A program made the position numbers and the translations under genes. Below are positions 26,801 to 34,804 of a stretch of DNA of 64,000 bases, in pieces (position 1 is the stretch's first letter; the number at the start of each line of letters is the position of its first letter). The notes under the pieces are model-generated. The model was not told the origin of the DNA. It ran no database searches and saw nothing but the letters and a program-made list of their open reading frames with translations. Source of the DNA: Taeniopygia guttata (taxonomy: Eukaryota > Chordata > Aves > Passeriformes > Estrildidae); NCBI RefSeq assembly GCF_048771995.1, contig NC_133030.1:10928001-10992000 (forward strand), given 5' to 3'.

Positions 26801-29507
26801 CATTGAGGGTAGAAGCATTAAATTTCCTTGGATGGAAAGGGTTCCACACCATGTCTGGCATTGTAAAACCTGACAGGTTTGCATTATGTGCAGCTGGAGT
26901 TGTGCTTTAAGCTGCAATATGGGGTTTTCACAGAAAATTACAAGTTTGTGTGTACAAATAATGTAAAAATGCAATTAGATAAATGAGAGAAGCTATTCAG
27001 GACCAGCTGGTATTTGTTTTAGGAGTTATATTTGTGGGAAAAGGCATTTTCCTCTGATTACAAAGTCACTGTTGCCATCAGGACCTAATGCATCTTGTGC
27101 TGTCCTGTTGCAGGAGGAGGCTGCAAAGGAATTCCAAGAAAAGCACAAGCAGGAGGTGATGAAGCTGAAGGAGATGGACCTTACACAGTAAGAATTCATC
27201 TGCCTTGGTGTCAAATCCACTCTTTCTCTGGGTGGAATGCTGGGTCTTGCTGGGATTTATGCACTGTAGGTGCAGTAAACGATGAGTAAATAAGAACCAT
27301 TGTGTATTGTCAGCAGTGGGTAAAACATAAAAAACCCAAATCAACACAAAAAGAGCAACTAACCAGAGCCTTTACTTAAATGTCAGCAGACTTCTGTCTT
27401 TCTGGACCAACAGGAGTTACAGATGCCGCTGATTGTCTCTCTTCCCTCTCCCCTCCCACTTTTTGTCTTATAAACACTGTTCACTGTGCTGATGTCCCAG
27501 GAAAATTGTCTGGCGTCGCTCTAAATTGGTCTCTGTCACATCTGGCAAAAGGAATATTAGCTTCTTTGAATCTTTGGTTATTGTGTGTGAAGAAAGGACA
27601 AGAACGGATGTGATTTGAAGTGTCTTGCAAGTCAGTCACATAAGGAAAATAATACAACCAGAATGTTTTAAAATTAATTCTATTTTGTAGCATTGATAGT
27701 GCTACATACCTTTTTATCATTTTGGACTGTGTTTCCTTTTTTTTTTTTTTCCCTCAGCCAGAAATAGATTTTTGTTCTCCTCAATGAGGAGAGAGACACA
27801 AAAATCTATTTTGAATACTTTTGAATGCAGGTTGTAGAAAACTTGTGAGGCTTTGTCCAACACTGTGAGGCTTTGTGCACAAAGCCTTATCTCTTCCAAA
27901 TCACCAAGAACTTGATATGGAGAACTGTCACTCCATTTTGCTACACAATTGCTTTGCTTCTTTAAATCTAGGTGTAATTTCCAGGGTGCTTGAACACCCA
28001 GACAAGGGCCATAGGACATGAGCTTATTTGAGTAGCAATTATTGTCTTCATTTCACTTTTCAAAAGCAAGCTGCAGCTCTTCACTTTCTCTCAGACTGAT
28101 TTAGGAAAACTCTCCCTTGCCAGCTTTCCTTGGTGTGTGTTTCCCAGTTTGGTTGGGTGCTGGCACAGTGGCTTTGTTTGCAGAGTAGTGTGTGCCTGAC
28201 AGTAAGAAACACCTTAATTTTATGGTTTTTTTCCCTCTGTGCTAACAATTTGGCTTGACTTTTCCTTTGGCCTTCCCACTTAGGTACATTATCCGGGGGG
28301 ATGATGAGGAGTGGAACGAGGTGCTGAGCAAGGCAGGACAGAACGCTTCTGTCGTCAGCTTGAAAAGGTAAAGGAAGTTGAAATATTCCAGAGATCTCTC
28401 CTCTTCCTGCTGGCTTTGTTGAAATGTTTTCCAAAAGAGTGAAGCCTAAGGGTTAAATGCAAGTTAAGTGAACTCAGTGTCCTGGCTAGATCCTCAGTTT
28501 TTCTGGGGAAATTGGAGTGTGAGCAGCTGTGAGCTCCACTACCCAGTGTTTCTGTGTTGCTCTAAGGATAGTCCTCTCTTCATTAACTTGTTTAATTGTG
28601 ACTTTATTGCTGATGATCTGATCCTGATCCCACACAGAACCTGGGACTATTCCTCCCTTGGGTCATTCATTCCACCTGACTGCCCAATTTGCTTTGGGAT
28701 CTAACACTGAGTGGGAGCCCCTGGAGGTGCCAGTGGAGGAAATACAAATTCAGGGAAGACGAATTCTTTGAAATGTGAGCTTGAGCCTAGAAAATGTCTG
28801 TGTTTCTGCAGTTCCCTAATTCTCATCCATCTTCTTTCTTCTGCCTTACCCAGCATGTAATCTTCCCATAATTTTCCTTGGAGATTTATAACTGACACTT
28901 CCCTGCTCACTTATTCTCCCTTCTTGGAGTGCCTGACAGCTCAAGTAATTATGTGATCTCTATTCCACCCTTTCATGTTTTTTTTCCATGAATGCTGGAA
29001 GCTGTAAGTTTCCAAAAGCCTTTCAGGAAGGAGAGAGTCTTAGCAGTTGCTTATAAAGATCAGAGCTTGGAATTCTCTTGTGGTTTGCTTGAGTCAGAAT
29101 CCAGTGCAGGGACAAAAGTGAATGCTTAAAATGATCAGTAGTAGTTTCTCTTCTAGGTACTCTAAAATCCAGATGCCCCATTTAGGACAGATAAAGTTTT
29201 GAAAAGCAAAGACAAGAGCTAAAAGTCAAGATGTTTTGGGTTAGAGACTATCAGGATATTATAAAATCTAAGTCAGGCTCTTGTTTCTGCTTTTTCTAGC
29301 ACAAAGTTTAAATTTTCTCTCTCACTTCTATTTTGTAATAAAAAATTCCCTGCTGGATGGCAAGCCAGTGTATTTTTAAGAGATGTTTTGTTCCCATTTT
29401 GCAGTGAGAAGAAAAGAAAACTAGAAACAGCACGAGGACCCAAGCAACAGAAAAAATTTAAGACTAAAGATCTAAAGCAGAAGAGGAAGAAATTACTTAA
29501 AAGCTAA
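13057..29507 (+). CDS. NAT10: RNA cytidine acetyltransferase NAT10, complete (1022 residues)
   Basis: Nucleolar enzyme of the TmcA/Kre33 family that makes N4-acetylcytidine in 18S rRNA, some tRNAs and mRNA, using ATP and acetyl-CoA. Coding exons: 13057-13164, 14678-14769, 15134-15305, 15601-15723, 16046-16107, 16349-16463, 17765-17872, 18418-18551, 18895-18988, 19348-19446, 20432-20568, 20662-20786, 21055-21205, 21580-21676, 22545-22661, 22743-22844, 22951-23025, 23472-23588, 23761-23894, 24583-24631, 25058-25151, 25248-25358, 25657-25829, 25937-26056, 26652-26750, 27114-27187, 28284-28367, 29405-29507. The lengths sum to 3069 bases, all phases agree, and the human protein is 1025 residues. 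The start (MQRRKVDNRIRVLIENG) matches the family N-terminus. The Walker lysine falls at K290 and the GNAT glycine at G641, the same numbers as in human, so no indel precedes residue 642. Confidence 0.98.
13690..14200 (-). mobile_element. CR1 LINE fragment, NAT10 intron 1
   Basis: Begins ACAGAACCACAGAATTGTTCAGGGTGGAAAAG and runs through the familiar CR1 text (CATCTCCGTGGCTTTTAAATCCCTGCAGGGATGG, CCAACCTAAACCTCCCCTGGCACAGCCTGAGGCCATTTCCTCT) in reverse orientation. It is a 5'-truncated copy of about 500 bases holding the 3' UTR and the end of ORF2. It carries no intact frame. Confidence 0.85.
17880..18323 (+). mobile_element. Solo LTR of an endogenous retrovirus, NAT10 intron 7
   Basis: A 444-base element with near-complementary ends (TGATGACTC at the left, AAGGCATCA at the right), flanked by GGTG at 17876-17879 and 18324-18327, a 4-base target duplication. 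It is about 80% alike, by eye, to the element at 19691-20151 over its whole length. No internal viral genes are present, so it is a solo LTR. The divergence from its sister suggests an old insertion. Family name not assigned; the text resembles songbird ERV LTRs. Confidence 0.8.
18418..21205 (+). CDS. NAT10: NAT10 exons 8-13: RecD-like helicase/ATPase domain (about residues 261-506)
   Basis: Contains the Walker A motif TAARGRGKSAALG with K290 (the residue mutated in ATPase-dead human NAT10), the segment GYSNIFVTSPSPDNLHTLFEF, and the Walker B-like LVVIDEAAAIPLPLV with D388-E389. It continues with the motif FMASTINGYEGTGRSLSLKLIQQLRQQ and RTLHEVSLHESIRYAPGDPVEKWLNDLLCLDC. The ATPase drives RNA remodelling needed for acetylation. 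Exon 13 ends in GACCT followed by GTATCCTCA, a U12-type donor. Confidence 0.95.
19691..20151 (+). mobile_element. Solo LTR, same family, NAT10 intron 10
   Basis: A 461-base element with a TTTATAAAAG box at 19965-19974 and AATAAA at 20084-20089 before the end AAGGCATCA, which fixes the orientation as plus. It is flanked by GGAG at 19687-19690 and 20152-20155, again a 4-base duplication. No internal genes. The R/U5 end (AATAAATCCCTACTTTATT, CAGCCTTGACAAGGCATCA) is the best preserved part. Confidence 0.82.
21206..21579 (+). other. NAT10: NAT10 intron 13, U12-type (minor spliceosome) GT-AG intron
   Basis: The 5' splice site reads GTATCCTCA, close to the minor-class consensus GTATCCTTT. TTCCTTAAT at 21559-21567 matches the U12 branch-site consensus, with the branch adenosine 13 bases before the AG at 21578-21579, the tight spacing expected. 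There is no usable major-class polypyrimidine tract after the branch. Joining here gives CDLYYVNRDTLFCYH, as in the family; no other donor nearby keeps that protein. Confidence 0.88.
21580..24631 (+). CDS. NAT10: NAT10 exons 14-20: GNAT acetyltransferase domain (about residues 507-737)
   Basis: Encodes YYVNRDTLFCYHRASEVFLQRLMALYVASHYKNSPNDLQMLSDAPAHHLFCLLPPV, the FQDPDFGGLSGGRVVRIAVHPDYQG strand-helix unit, and MGYGSRALTLLQMYYEGKFPCLEEEA. The acetyl-CoA pyrophosphate loop Q-G-M-G-Y-G is split by the intron between exons 17 and 18 and includes G641, the residue whose change inactivates human NAT10. Then come PRKDLPPLLLKLSERQAEHLDYLGVSYGLTPRLLKFWKRAGFVPVYLRQTP. This domain transfers the acetyl group to cytidine N4. 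Confidence 0.95.
22395..22503 (+). mobile_element. CR1 LINE 3' end, NAT10 intron 14
   Basis: Short tail fragment: GGGGTTGTCCTCTGCAGGGCCAGGAGCTGGACTCAATCC followed by TTCCTTCCAACTCAGGGTATTCTGTGATTCT, the standard CR1 3' terminus. It lies 40 bases upstream of exon 15. Confidence 0.85.
24335..24530 (+). repeat. Unclassified interspersed repeat, copy A (NAT10 intron 19)
   Basis: About 195 bases, roughly 88% alike to 26772-26958 by eye, with the best-kept part GACAGGTTTGCATTATGTGC through CACAGAAAATTACAAGTTTG. It is bracketed by imperfect 20-base direct repeats (CACAATTTATTACTGTGTGG at 24301 and CACAATTTATGACTGTGTGT at 24531), which look like a long target-site duplication. The family was not recognised. 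Confidence 0.75.
25058..29507 (+). CDS. NAT10: NAT10 exons 21-28: C-terminal RNA-binding and basic tail (residues 738-1022)
   Basis: Carries the tRNA_bind_2-type domain: NDLTGEHSCIMLKMLNEED, DFRRRFLSLLSYQFSTFSPSLALNILQNKN, YDLKRLEMYSRNMVDYHLIMDMVPTIARMFFLSQMGD, ALFLGIGLQHKSLDQLEKELELPSSQLMGLFNRIICKVVQLFNTVQEKAVEEQM, and EYIIRGDD-like QYIIRGDDEEWNEVLSKAGQNAS. The final exon is strongly basic (SEKKRKLE, then K/R-rich to KRKKLLKS), a nucleolar localisation type of tail. One difference from human is CKVV for RKVV at the end of exon 24. TAA is at 29505-29507. Confidence 0.95.
26238..26312 (+). mobile_element. CR1 LINE 3' end, NAT10 intron 24
   Basis: TGCCCATGGCAGGGGGTTTGGAGCTGGATGATC followed by CCCTTCCAACCCAAACCACTTCATGATTCTG is a typical CR1 3' terminus. 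The upstream boundary is uncertain and may reach about 26180. Confidence 0.85.
26772..26958 (+). repeat. Unclassified interspersed repeat, copy B (NAT10 intron 25)
   Basis: Second copy of the element at 24335-24530. It begins only about 20 bases inside intron 25, after the exon 25 donor at 26751. No flanking direct repeat was seen at this copy. Confidence 0.75.
27762..27811 (+). repeat. Hairpin of 21 bp with a bulge, NAT10 intron 26
   Basis: AAATAGATTTTTGT and TCTCCTC pair with GAGGAGA and ACAAAAATCTATTT around an AAT loop. A 5-base bulge (GAGAC) sits in the right arm. It may be a small transposon footprint; it is shorter than normal pre-miRNAs. Confidence 0.85.
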
Positions 29508-29812
29508 TCAATGAACTTGAATGAACAATTACTGGGTTTGTACTTAAGAAGTCCTGTTCTCTAAAGCTGGAGACTATTTTGGAGGGAAGAAAAATCCTTA
29601 GAGGCATTTTTCAAGTGTTTGTATTGTGGGAAGAGCAGTGTTCAAGTGCTTGTGTGAAGATTTTTATATGAAGAGTGACTACAGAGTGTGAATGAGATAT
29701 GATGAAGGTGCTTGAGCAGCTCCAACATTCCCATTCCAGGAGGGCAGATCTGTAAACTTCCTGTATCTTAATGGTTCTATGATGTATTAAACAACAGTTT
29801 GGACAACAAAGG
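29508..29812 (+). other. NAT10: NAT10 3' UTR (candidate extent)
   Basis: Short AT-rich region after the stop codon. The nearest poly(A)-type hexamer is ATTAAA at 29786-29791, followed by a GT-containing stretch. The end is inferred. Confidence 0.5.
29786..29791 (+). terminator. NAT10: NAT10 poly(A) signal ATTAAA (candidate)
   Basis: The commonest variant hexamer, 280 bases past the stop codon. No AATAAA was seen between the stop and this site. Confidence 0.45.
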
Positions 29813-31335
29813 ACAGAAATGTGCCTCTGCCTTAGCACTGCAGCACACCTGGATCTCTGCAGCTGCTGGTTCTGGTCGTCCTTTGGAGCTTGAAAGGCCT
29901 TTTATGTACTTTGTATTTGATGCTGTCTGATCACTGCACACTCGTGCTGCCTCCCTGCTGGCCTAGAGCTGCCCCTTGGCTGTGGTGGAAAGTTTTGTGT
30001 TCAGGTTGCCAGAAATCAGCACTTTTGTACCAAAACCTGGCTGTGTGATCTCCTCTTTGAGTTCAGGGGCCAGTTGAGCAGCCAAGCACTGAATTCCCAA
30101 CAGCGTGGCAATAACTGTGCCAGTCTGGAGCTGGGACTTGCTGTGACTCTGGGTCTGCTGCCTGTCAGACTCCAGAGGCTTCAAACCCAGGGCAAATATT
30201 TGCCATAGTGTGCCAATCCCCAATCCTGAGTGCTCTAGTGCATTGCCTTGATATCCTTGTGACTTTTTCCAGTGGGGGTTTGGAACAGAGCCCTCCCTGC
30301 AGCTGAGGCACAGTTGTTTTGTATTTACCTGCAGATCTCACAGCTCCTTTTCCTGGCAAATCCTAAGGTAAAGACAGCTTTTCTTCTCTAGGAGGCTGAT
30401 TGTAATTAAACACAGGTTTTGCACCACACAATCTGTGCCTGGCTGTGGTTTTGGAAGCCTCTGTGGTCTGCCAGCACAGTTGGTGGCAGTGGCACATCCC
30501 TGAGCAGGGACATCTGCAGCTCTCAGAGAGGGGCTGGGATCAACTCAGCACTGCTAGGGCTGTGGTGGCCACTGGCTGCCCTAACTGGCTTTAAAGATCT
30601 TGGAAAAGGAGCAGGAAAGGCAAGGAGTGTGAGGTTCTGGAGAGCTGTGCCTAGGAAGTGTGCAGAAGAAAAGGTGAGTGTGAGTTCTCCCTTGTTTTGC
30701 TGTTATTGTTAAAAATGGTAGTGTGCACCCTGATGTGGTCTGTCCTCTTGTTTATTCCTTGGAGCCTGTTGGAGTGCTGGCTGGATTTGGGAGGAGCCAA
30801 GAGGTTTTTCCTGTCAAAAATCCATGATTGGGCCCAAGTGGAAGGAACAGCTTTGGAGTTGTTGCAGTCACAGGCTGGGGATACATCCCTGAAAACCAGT
30901 TCGGGACTGTTCATCTGACTCTGCCCCTGACCTGTGACTTCCAGGGACCCTTCTGCGTTCTGGATATTCCAATGCTACTTTTTAAAGAAGGAATTCAAAC
31001 ACAGAAAGTCTGTCATTCAATCAGAGCTGTCGCAGTGGTGGGTTGTGAGGGGGAAGGGGGTGGTAGCTAAGGCATTCCCAACTGGAATTGGGGCCATGCA
31101 GTTCAGACACCTCTAAGTGGACACTAAAGGGCTGGTCCCAGTTGTGGAGGTGAGCAGGGGGCAAGGGGTAAATTACAAAAAAAAAAAAAAAAAAAAAACA
31201 AAAACCAAAAGAAAAAAACCCAACCACAACAGGGGGAGGAAATTATTTTGAATTCCTGGCCTTCCTTTTTTGACGGCAGTTTGTTATTTTGGGGCCCAAG
31301 CTTAAAAAACCTGGAGTGTGTGATTGTTCCCAAGA
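29813..31335. other. NAT10-ABTB2 spacer, left part, no gene seen
   Basis: Ordinary base composition, no recognisable protein, RNA gene or repeat except a 22-base A-run at 31177-31198 followed by A-rich sequence. That run could be the tail of an old retroposed copy, but its body was not recognised. Confidence 0.55.
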
Positions 31336-31339
31336 TGGA

Positions 31340-31500
31340 GGGGATTGGGTCAGGAGGGACCTTAAAGCTCATCCCATTCTAACCCCCTGCCAGAGGCAGA
31401 GACACCAGCCACTATCCCAGGTTGCTTTAAGCCCTGCTCAACCTGGCCTGGGACACTTCCAGGGATGGGCAGCCACAGCTGGGTAACAGGTAACAGTTGG
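31340..31500 (-). mobile_element. CR1 LINE fragment
   Basis: Reads GGAGGGACCTTAAAGCTCATCC, CCCCCTGCCAGAGGCAGAGACACC, CAACCTGGCCTGGGACACTTCCAGGGATGGGCAGCCACAGCT, the usual reverse-orientation CR1 3' text. Confidence 0.85.
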
Positions 31501-31928
31501 TATGTCTGACTCCATTTCCCTTCCCAGCTGGGCAGCACATGAGTGTGAACACTGCACCAAAACCAGCTCCACATGGAGCACTTCACCCACCTGTGAACAC
31601 TCACCAGAACACTTTTGCCATGGACCAAGGGAACTTAGGACTTGTCTTGCTCATTTCTCCCTGGAAAGAGACATAGCGCAAGTACCTTTGCAGCTATTGG
31701 AGAAATTCTGGAAAGGACAGGAAATCAGGGTTATTGGAAGAGTTTCGTGCTGTCATGCAACCGTTCACCTGTGTTGTTCCATGGTAGGGGGCTGGCCATG
31801 GAGCTCTGCCCTATAGATGTTCCAAGGGCTGGTGTTTAAAGCAGCATTAGCACAAAAGGAGCTGCATTGGCATAGGAATTTCCTTGCTAGTATTTCCATC
31901 TCAGGAAGGACTTCCACATGACACATAG
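31501..31928. other. Spacer between CR1 and SINE, nothing recognised
   Basis: Open frames here (for example 31502-31816) are short and show no domain. No repeat family was recognised. Confidence 0.5.
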
Positions 31929-32062
31929 ATCAGGTCAGTTATTTTGAGCTCGGTGCTGAGAACACCAAAGGCTGTGGGTTCAGTCACTGAATGGGCCATT
32001 CACTTAAGAGTTTAACTTCATGATCCTTACAGATCCCTTCTATCTCAGGACATCCTGTGATC
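31929..32062 (+). mobile_element. tRNA-headed SINE with CR1-like tail (TguSINE1 type)
   Basis: The head GTCAGTTATTTTGAGCTCGGTGCTGAGAACACC and the B box GGTTCAGTCAC at 31977-31987 are tRNA-derived. Then GGGCCATTCACTTAAGAG leads into a tail ending CCCTTCTATCTCAGGACATCCTGTGATCT, which matches the CR1 3' end and would recruit CR1 reverse transcriptase. This SINE type is known from passerines. Confidence 0.8.
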
Positions 32063-32229
32063 TGGAAATACAGATTAAATATTTCAACTACAATTTTACA
32101 AGAGATTTTGCCATTGGAGTGTATGAGTTGCACAGATCTCAGGGAAAGACGAAAGAAATGATCAGGTCTCACCCAGCAGGTGTTGAATGAGCAGCTGGAG
32201 CAGGACAGCGCCTGTCCTGGAGTAGCTCC

Positions 32230-32904
32230 TCCTGCCCGCGGCTCCTCAGCTCCGCTCATTTCCCAGCGATGCGGTGTGCGCAGGATGGGAGGGGGGCCCC
32301 ACTCCGCCCAGGGGTTGCCGGGGCAGAGGGGGCTCGGCATCCCCGTGGGGGCTGCGGGACCAGCCGCCTCTAAAGGGGTCCCGGGGCCGGCCCGGGCGGT
32401 CCCCGCGCCCCGCCCGCTTCCAGCCGCGATCCAGCGCCGGCTCCGGGAAAGCGCCGCCTCCTGCCGGGCCCGGCCCCGGCACAGCCCCGGCGCCCCGCGG
32501 CCGCGGCGGGACCTGCCCGGAGCCCCGGCGGGAGCGCAGCCCCGCACCGGCCGCGGTCCGAGCGGGAGCGGCAGCGCCGGGCTCGGTCCGCGCCCGTCCC
32601 GGAGCGGCTCCGCCTCCCCGCGGCGATTCCTGTCCCGATCCCTGCCCCAATCCCGCCCCGGTCTTGCGGCTCCAGGACCCACCGCCCACACGCCCCGGGA
32701 CCCCCAGCAGACACCGGCAGGACCCGGACCGAATTCCCCGGCCCGGGTCCCGTTCCCGGCCCCACCTCAGCGCCGCGAGCTCCGCACAGCACCGGCAGCA
32801 GCCCCGGCCCAGGGCCCGCACAGCGCTCCGAGCGCCGGTCCCGCCGCATCCCGGGATGAGCATCCCCCGTCCAAAGCGGAGCGGGCGCGGATCCGCCGGG
32901 ATTT
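32230..32904. other. CpG-rich non-repetitive segment of unknown role
   Basis: Abrupt rise in G+C and CpG at about 32230 with no clear internal repeat. Overlapping long open frames exist on both strands (e.g. 32180-32944 plus, 31984-32691 minus), but they are Pro/Arg/Gly/Ala low complexity, as expected of GC-rich non-coding DNA. It could be an unannotated CpG-island promoter or the outer part of the repeat cluster that follows. Confidence 0.5.
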
Positions 32905-33143
32905 ACGGGCGGGGCGGGGCGGGGCGGGCCCGGCTCAGGTGTGAAGGGCGGGCCCGGCTCAGGTGTGAAGGGCGGGGCGGGGCGGGCTCAGGTGTGAAGG
33001 GCGGGGCCGGCTCAGGTGTGAGGGGCGGGCCCGGCTCAGGTGTGAAGGGCGGGCCCGGCTCAGGTGTGAAGGGCGGGCCCGGCTCAGGTGTGAAGGGCGG
33101 GGCGGGCTCAGGTGTGAAGGGCGGGCCCGGCTCAGGTGCGCGG
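32905..33143 (+). repeat. 24-base minisatellite, about 9 units
   Basis: Unit GGGCGGGCCCGGCTCAGGTGTGAA. Each unit carries an AGGTG (E2-box type) and GC boxes. The last unit merges into the LTR-like promoter module through CAGGTGCGCGGCCCCAGAGCGG. Confidence 0.92.
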
Positions 33144-34027
33144 CCCCAGAGCGGCTGCGCGGGGCGGGGCTGAGGGGATTTAAGCGCCGGGAATCGCCTC
33201 AGGAGCCATTTGCCCCTCAGCGATCGGTGGGGAAGGTTGCGGCCGGGTCGGGCTCTTTATTTCTCTTCCTTTTTATCTCTTCTCTGCTTCTCTTTCTCTA
33301 TACCTCTCCTCTATCCCCTCCCTTTCTCCCCTCCCCCACCCCCTACACCCTCCCCCCCCCTACCCCCCCCTCCCTCTCCCCCCTAGCCCTCCCCTCCTTC
33401 CCCCCCCGGCCCGGCCCGGTCCCCCCCTACTCCCCCTCTTCCTCTCCCCCTACACACCCCAACCCTGCCATACCCCTCCACCTTTCTCCTCGTCCTTCCA
33501 CGTTTCTTCCCCCACCCGGCTCCCACCTGGCCTCTCTCCCTGCTCCCTTTCCCCGCAATAGTTTTTCCCTACCTGCCTTCAATCCTCTCTCTACTTCCTC
33601 TGCCCTTCCTTCCCCACCCCAGAGTCCAGCTCCCCCTGCCCCCTTTCCGTGCTGCCTTCTCCCCCACCTTCCCCTCAATCTGCCTTCATTCCTCCTACTC
33701 CATCCTCTACCCTTCCTTCCTTCCCAGCCCACCTCCCCCTGTCCCCTCTCGATACTGCCCGGTACACCCCGACCCCCCCACCTGCCCTCCGTCCTTGACT
33801 CCCGCTGTCCATCCCCTCTGCCCCCCTATTCCCGCCCTCCATCCTCTCCTTCTTTCCCCCGCAGCCGCGGGGCTCGGGGCGCCGCAGAATAAAGCCCAGA
33901 GGGCCGGAGCGGCGCCCCCCGCTGTCCCCGGAGCCCCACACGGGGCCGGGCCCGCTCGGCGGGTCCCCCCACACCGTTCCAATGCACCGCCCGACACCGC
34001 CGGGGCTCCGGCTTTCCCTACATCACA
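33144..34027 (+). mobile_element. LTR-like module, copy 1 (plus), non-coding remnant
   Basis: Parts in order: GC boxes, TATA-like GATTTAA at 33177-33183, presumed start near CCATTTGCCCCTC, a pyrimidine tract of about 570 bases (33275-33860), AATAAA at 33888-33893, and an end CCCTACATCACA at 34022-34027 followed by TGGGGGT, which could be the first bases of a primer-binding site. The array at 32905-33143 would be its U3. No gag, pol or env frame was recognised. Family unproven; an ERV LTR is the best guess, a host GC-rich satellite module the alternative. Confidence 0.45.
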
Positions 34028-34804
34028 CTGGGGGTCCCCGGGAGGGGGTTTGGGGGGCTGGGGGTCAGGGGGGGCCCCCTCGGGGAGGGGTCCTGGGGTG
34101 GGGGGCGGGTTGGGGTGGGCAGGGCCCCCTCCGGGGGAGGGGGTCCCGGGGAGGGGGTCGGGGTGGGCCCCCTCCGGAGGGGGGGGTCCGGGGGAGGGGG
34201 GTGGGGCGGAGGGGGGACTTCCCCCCTCCAGTCCCCGCCCCCTCCCCCGGACCCCTCCTCCGGACGGGGTCGACCCCGGCCCCCTCCCCGGGACCCCCTC
34301 CTCCGGACCGGGGCCCGGGGGGGGGGGAGAAGGGGAGGGGCCGTTTGTTTGTGCGGGGATCTGTGTATGCTCACGCTGCAGAGTGACGTGACCCCCTCTG
34401 CTTCCCCCCCCCCACCCCCCCCCCCCCCCCGCCCCCCCCGGGCCCCGGTCCGGGGGAGGGGGTCCCGGGGAGGGGGCCCGGGTGAGCCCCGTCCGGAGGA
34501 GGGGTCCGGGGGAGGGGGCGGGGACTGGAGGGGGGAAGTCCCCCCTCCGCCCCACCCCCCTCCCCCGGGCCCCCCCCCCAGAGGGGGCCCACCCCGACCC
34601 CCTCCCCGGGACCCCCTCCTCCGGAGGGGGCCCCGCCCCCCCTAACTCACCCCCACCCCAGGACCCCTCCCTCCCTAAACCTCCCCACCCCCAGGACCCC
34701 CTCCGGAGGAGGGGGCCCATCCCACCCGAACCCACACTGGGACCCCCTCGTCGGGAGGGGTTCCCCCCTGACCCCCAGCCCCGACGCCGCCGGGGAGCCC
34801 CCAC
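34028..34804. repeat. G/C-run spacer at the centre of the palindrome
   Basis: Left half is G-run rich, right half C-run rich, made of variants of GGGGGAGGGGGTCCCGGGG and CCCCCTCCGGAGG. The centre (34405-34440) is nearly pure C. The two halves are inverted versions of one another. Strong G-quadruplex and assembly-error potential. Confidence 0.8.
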
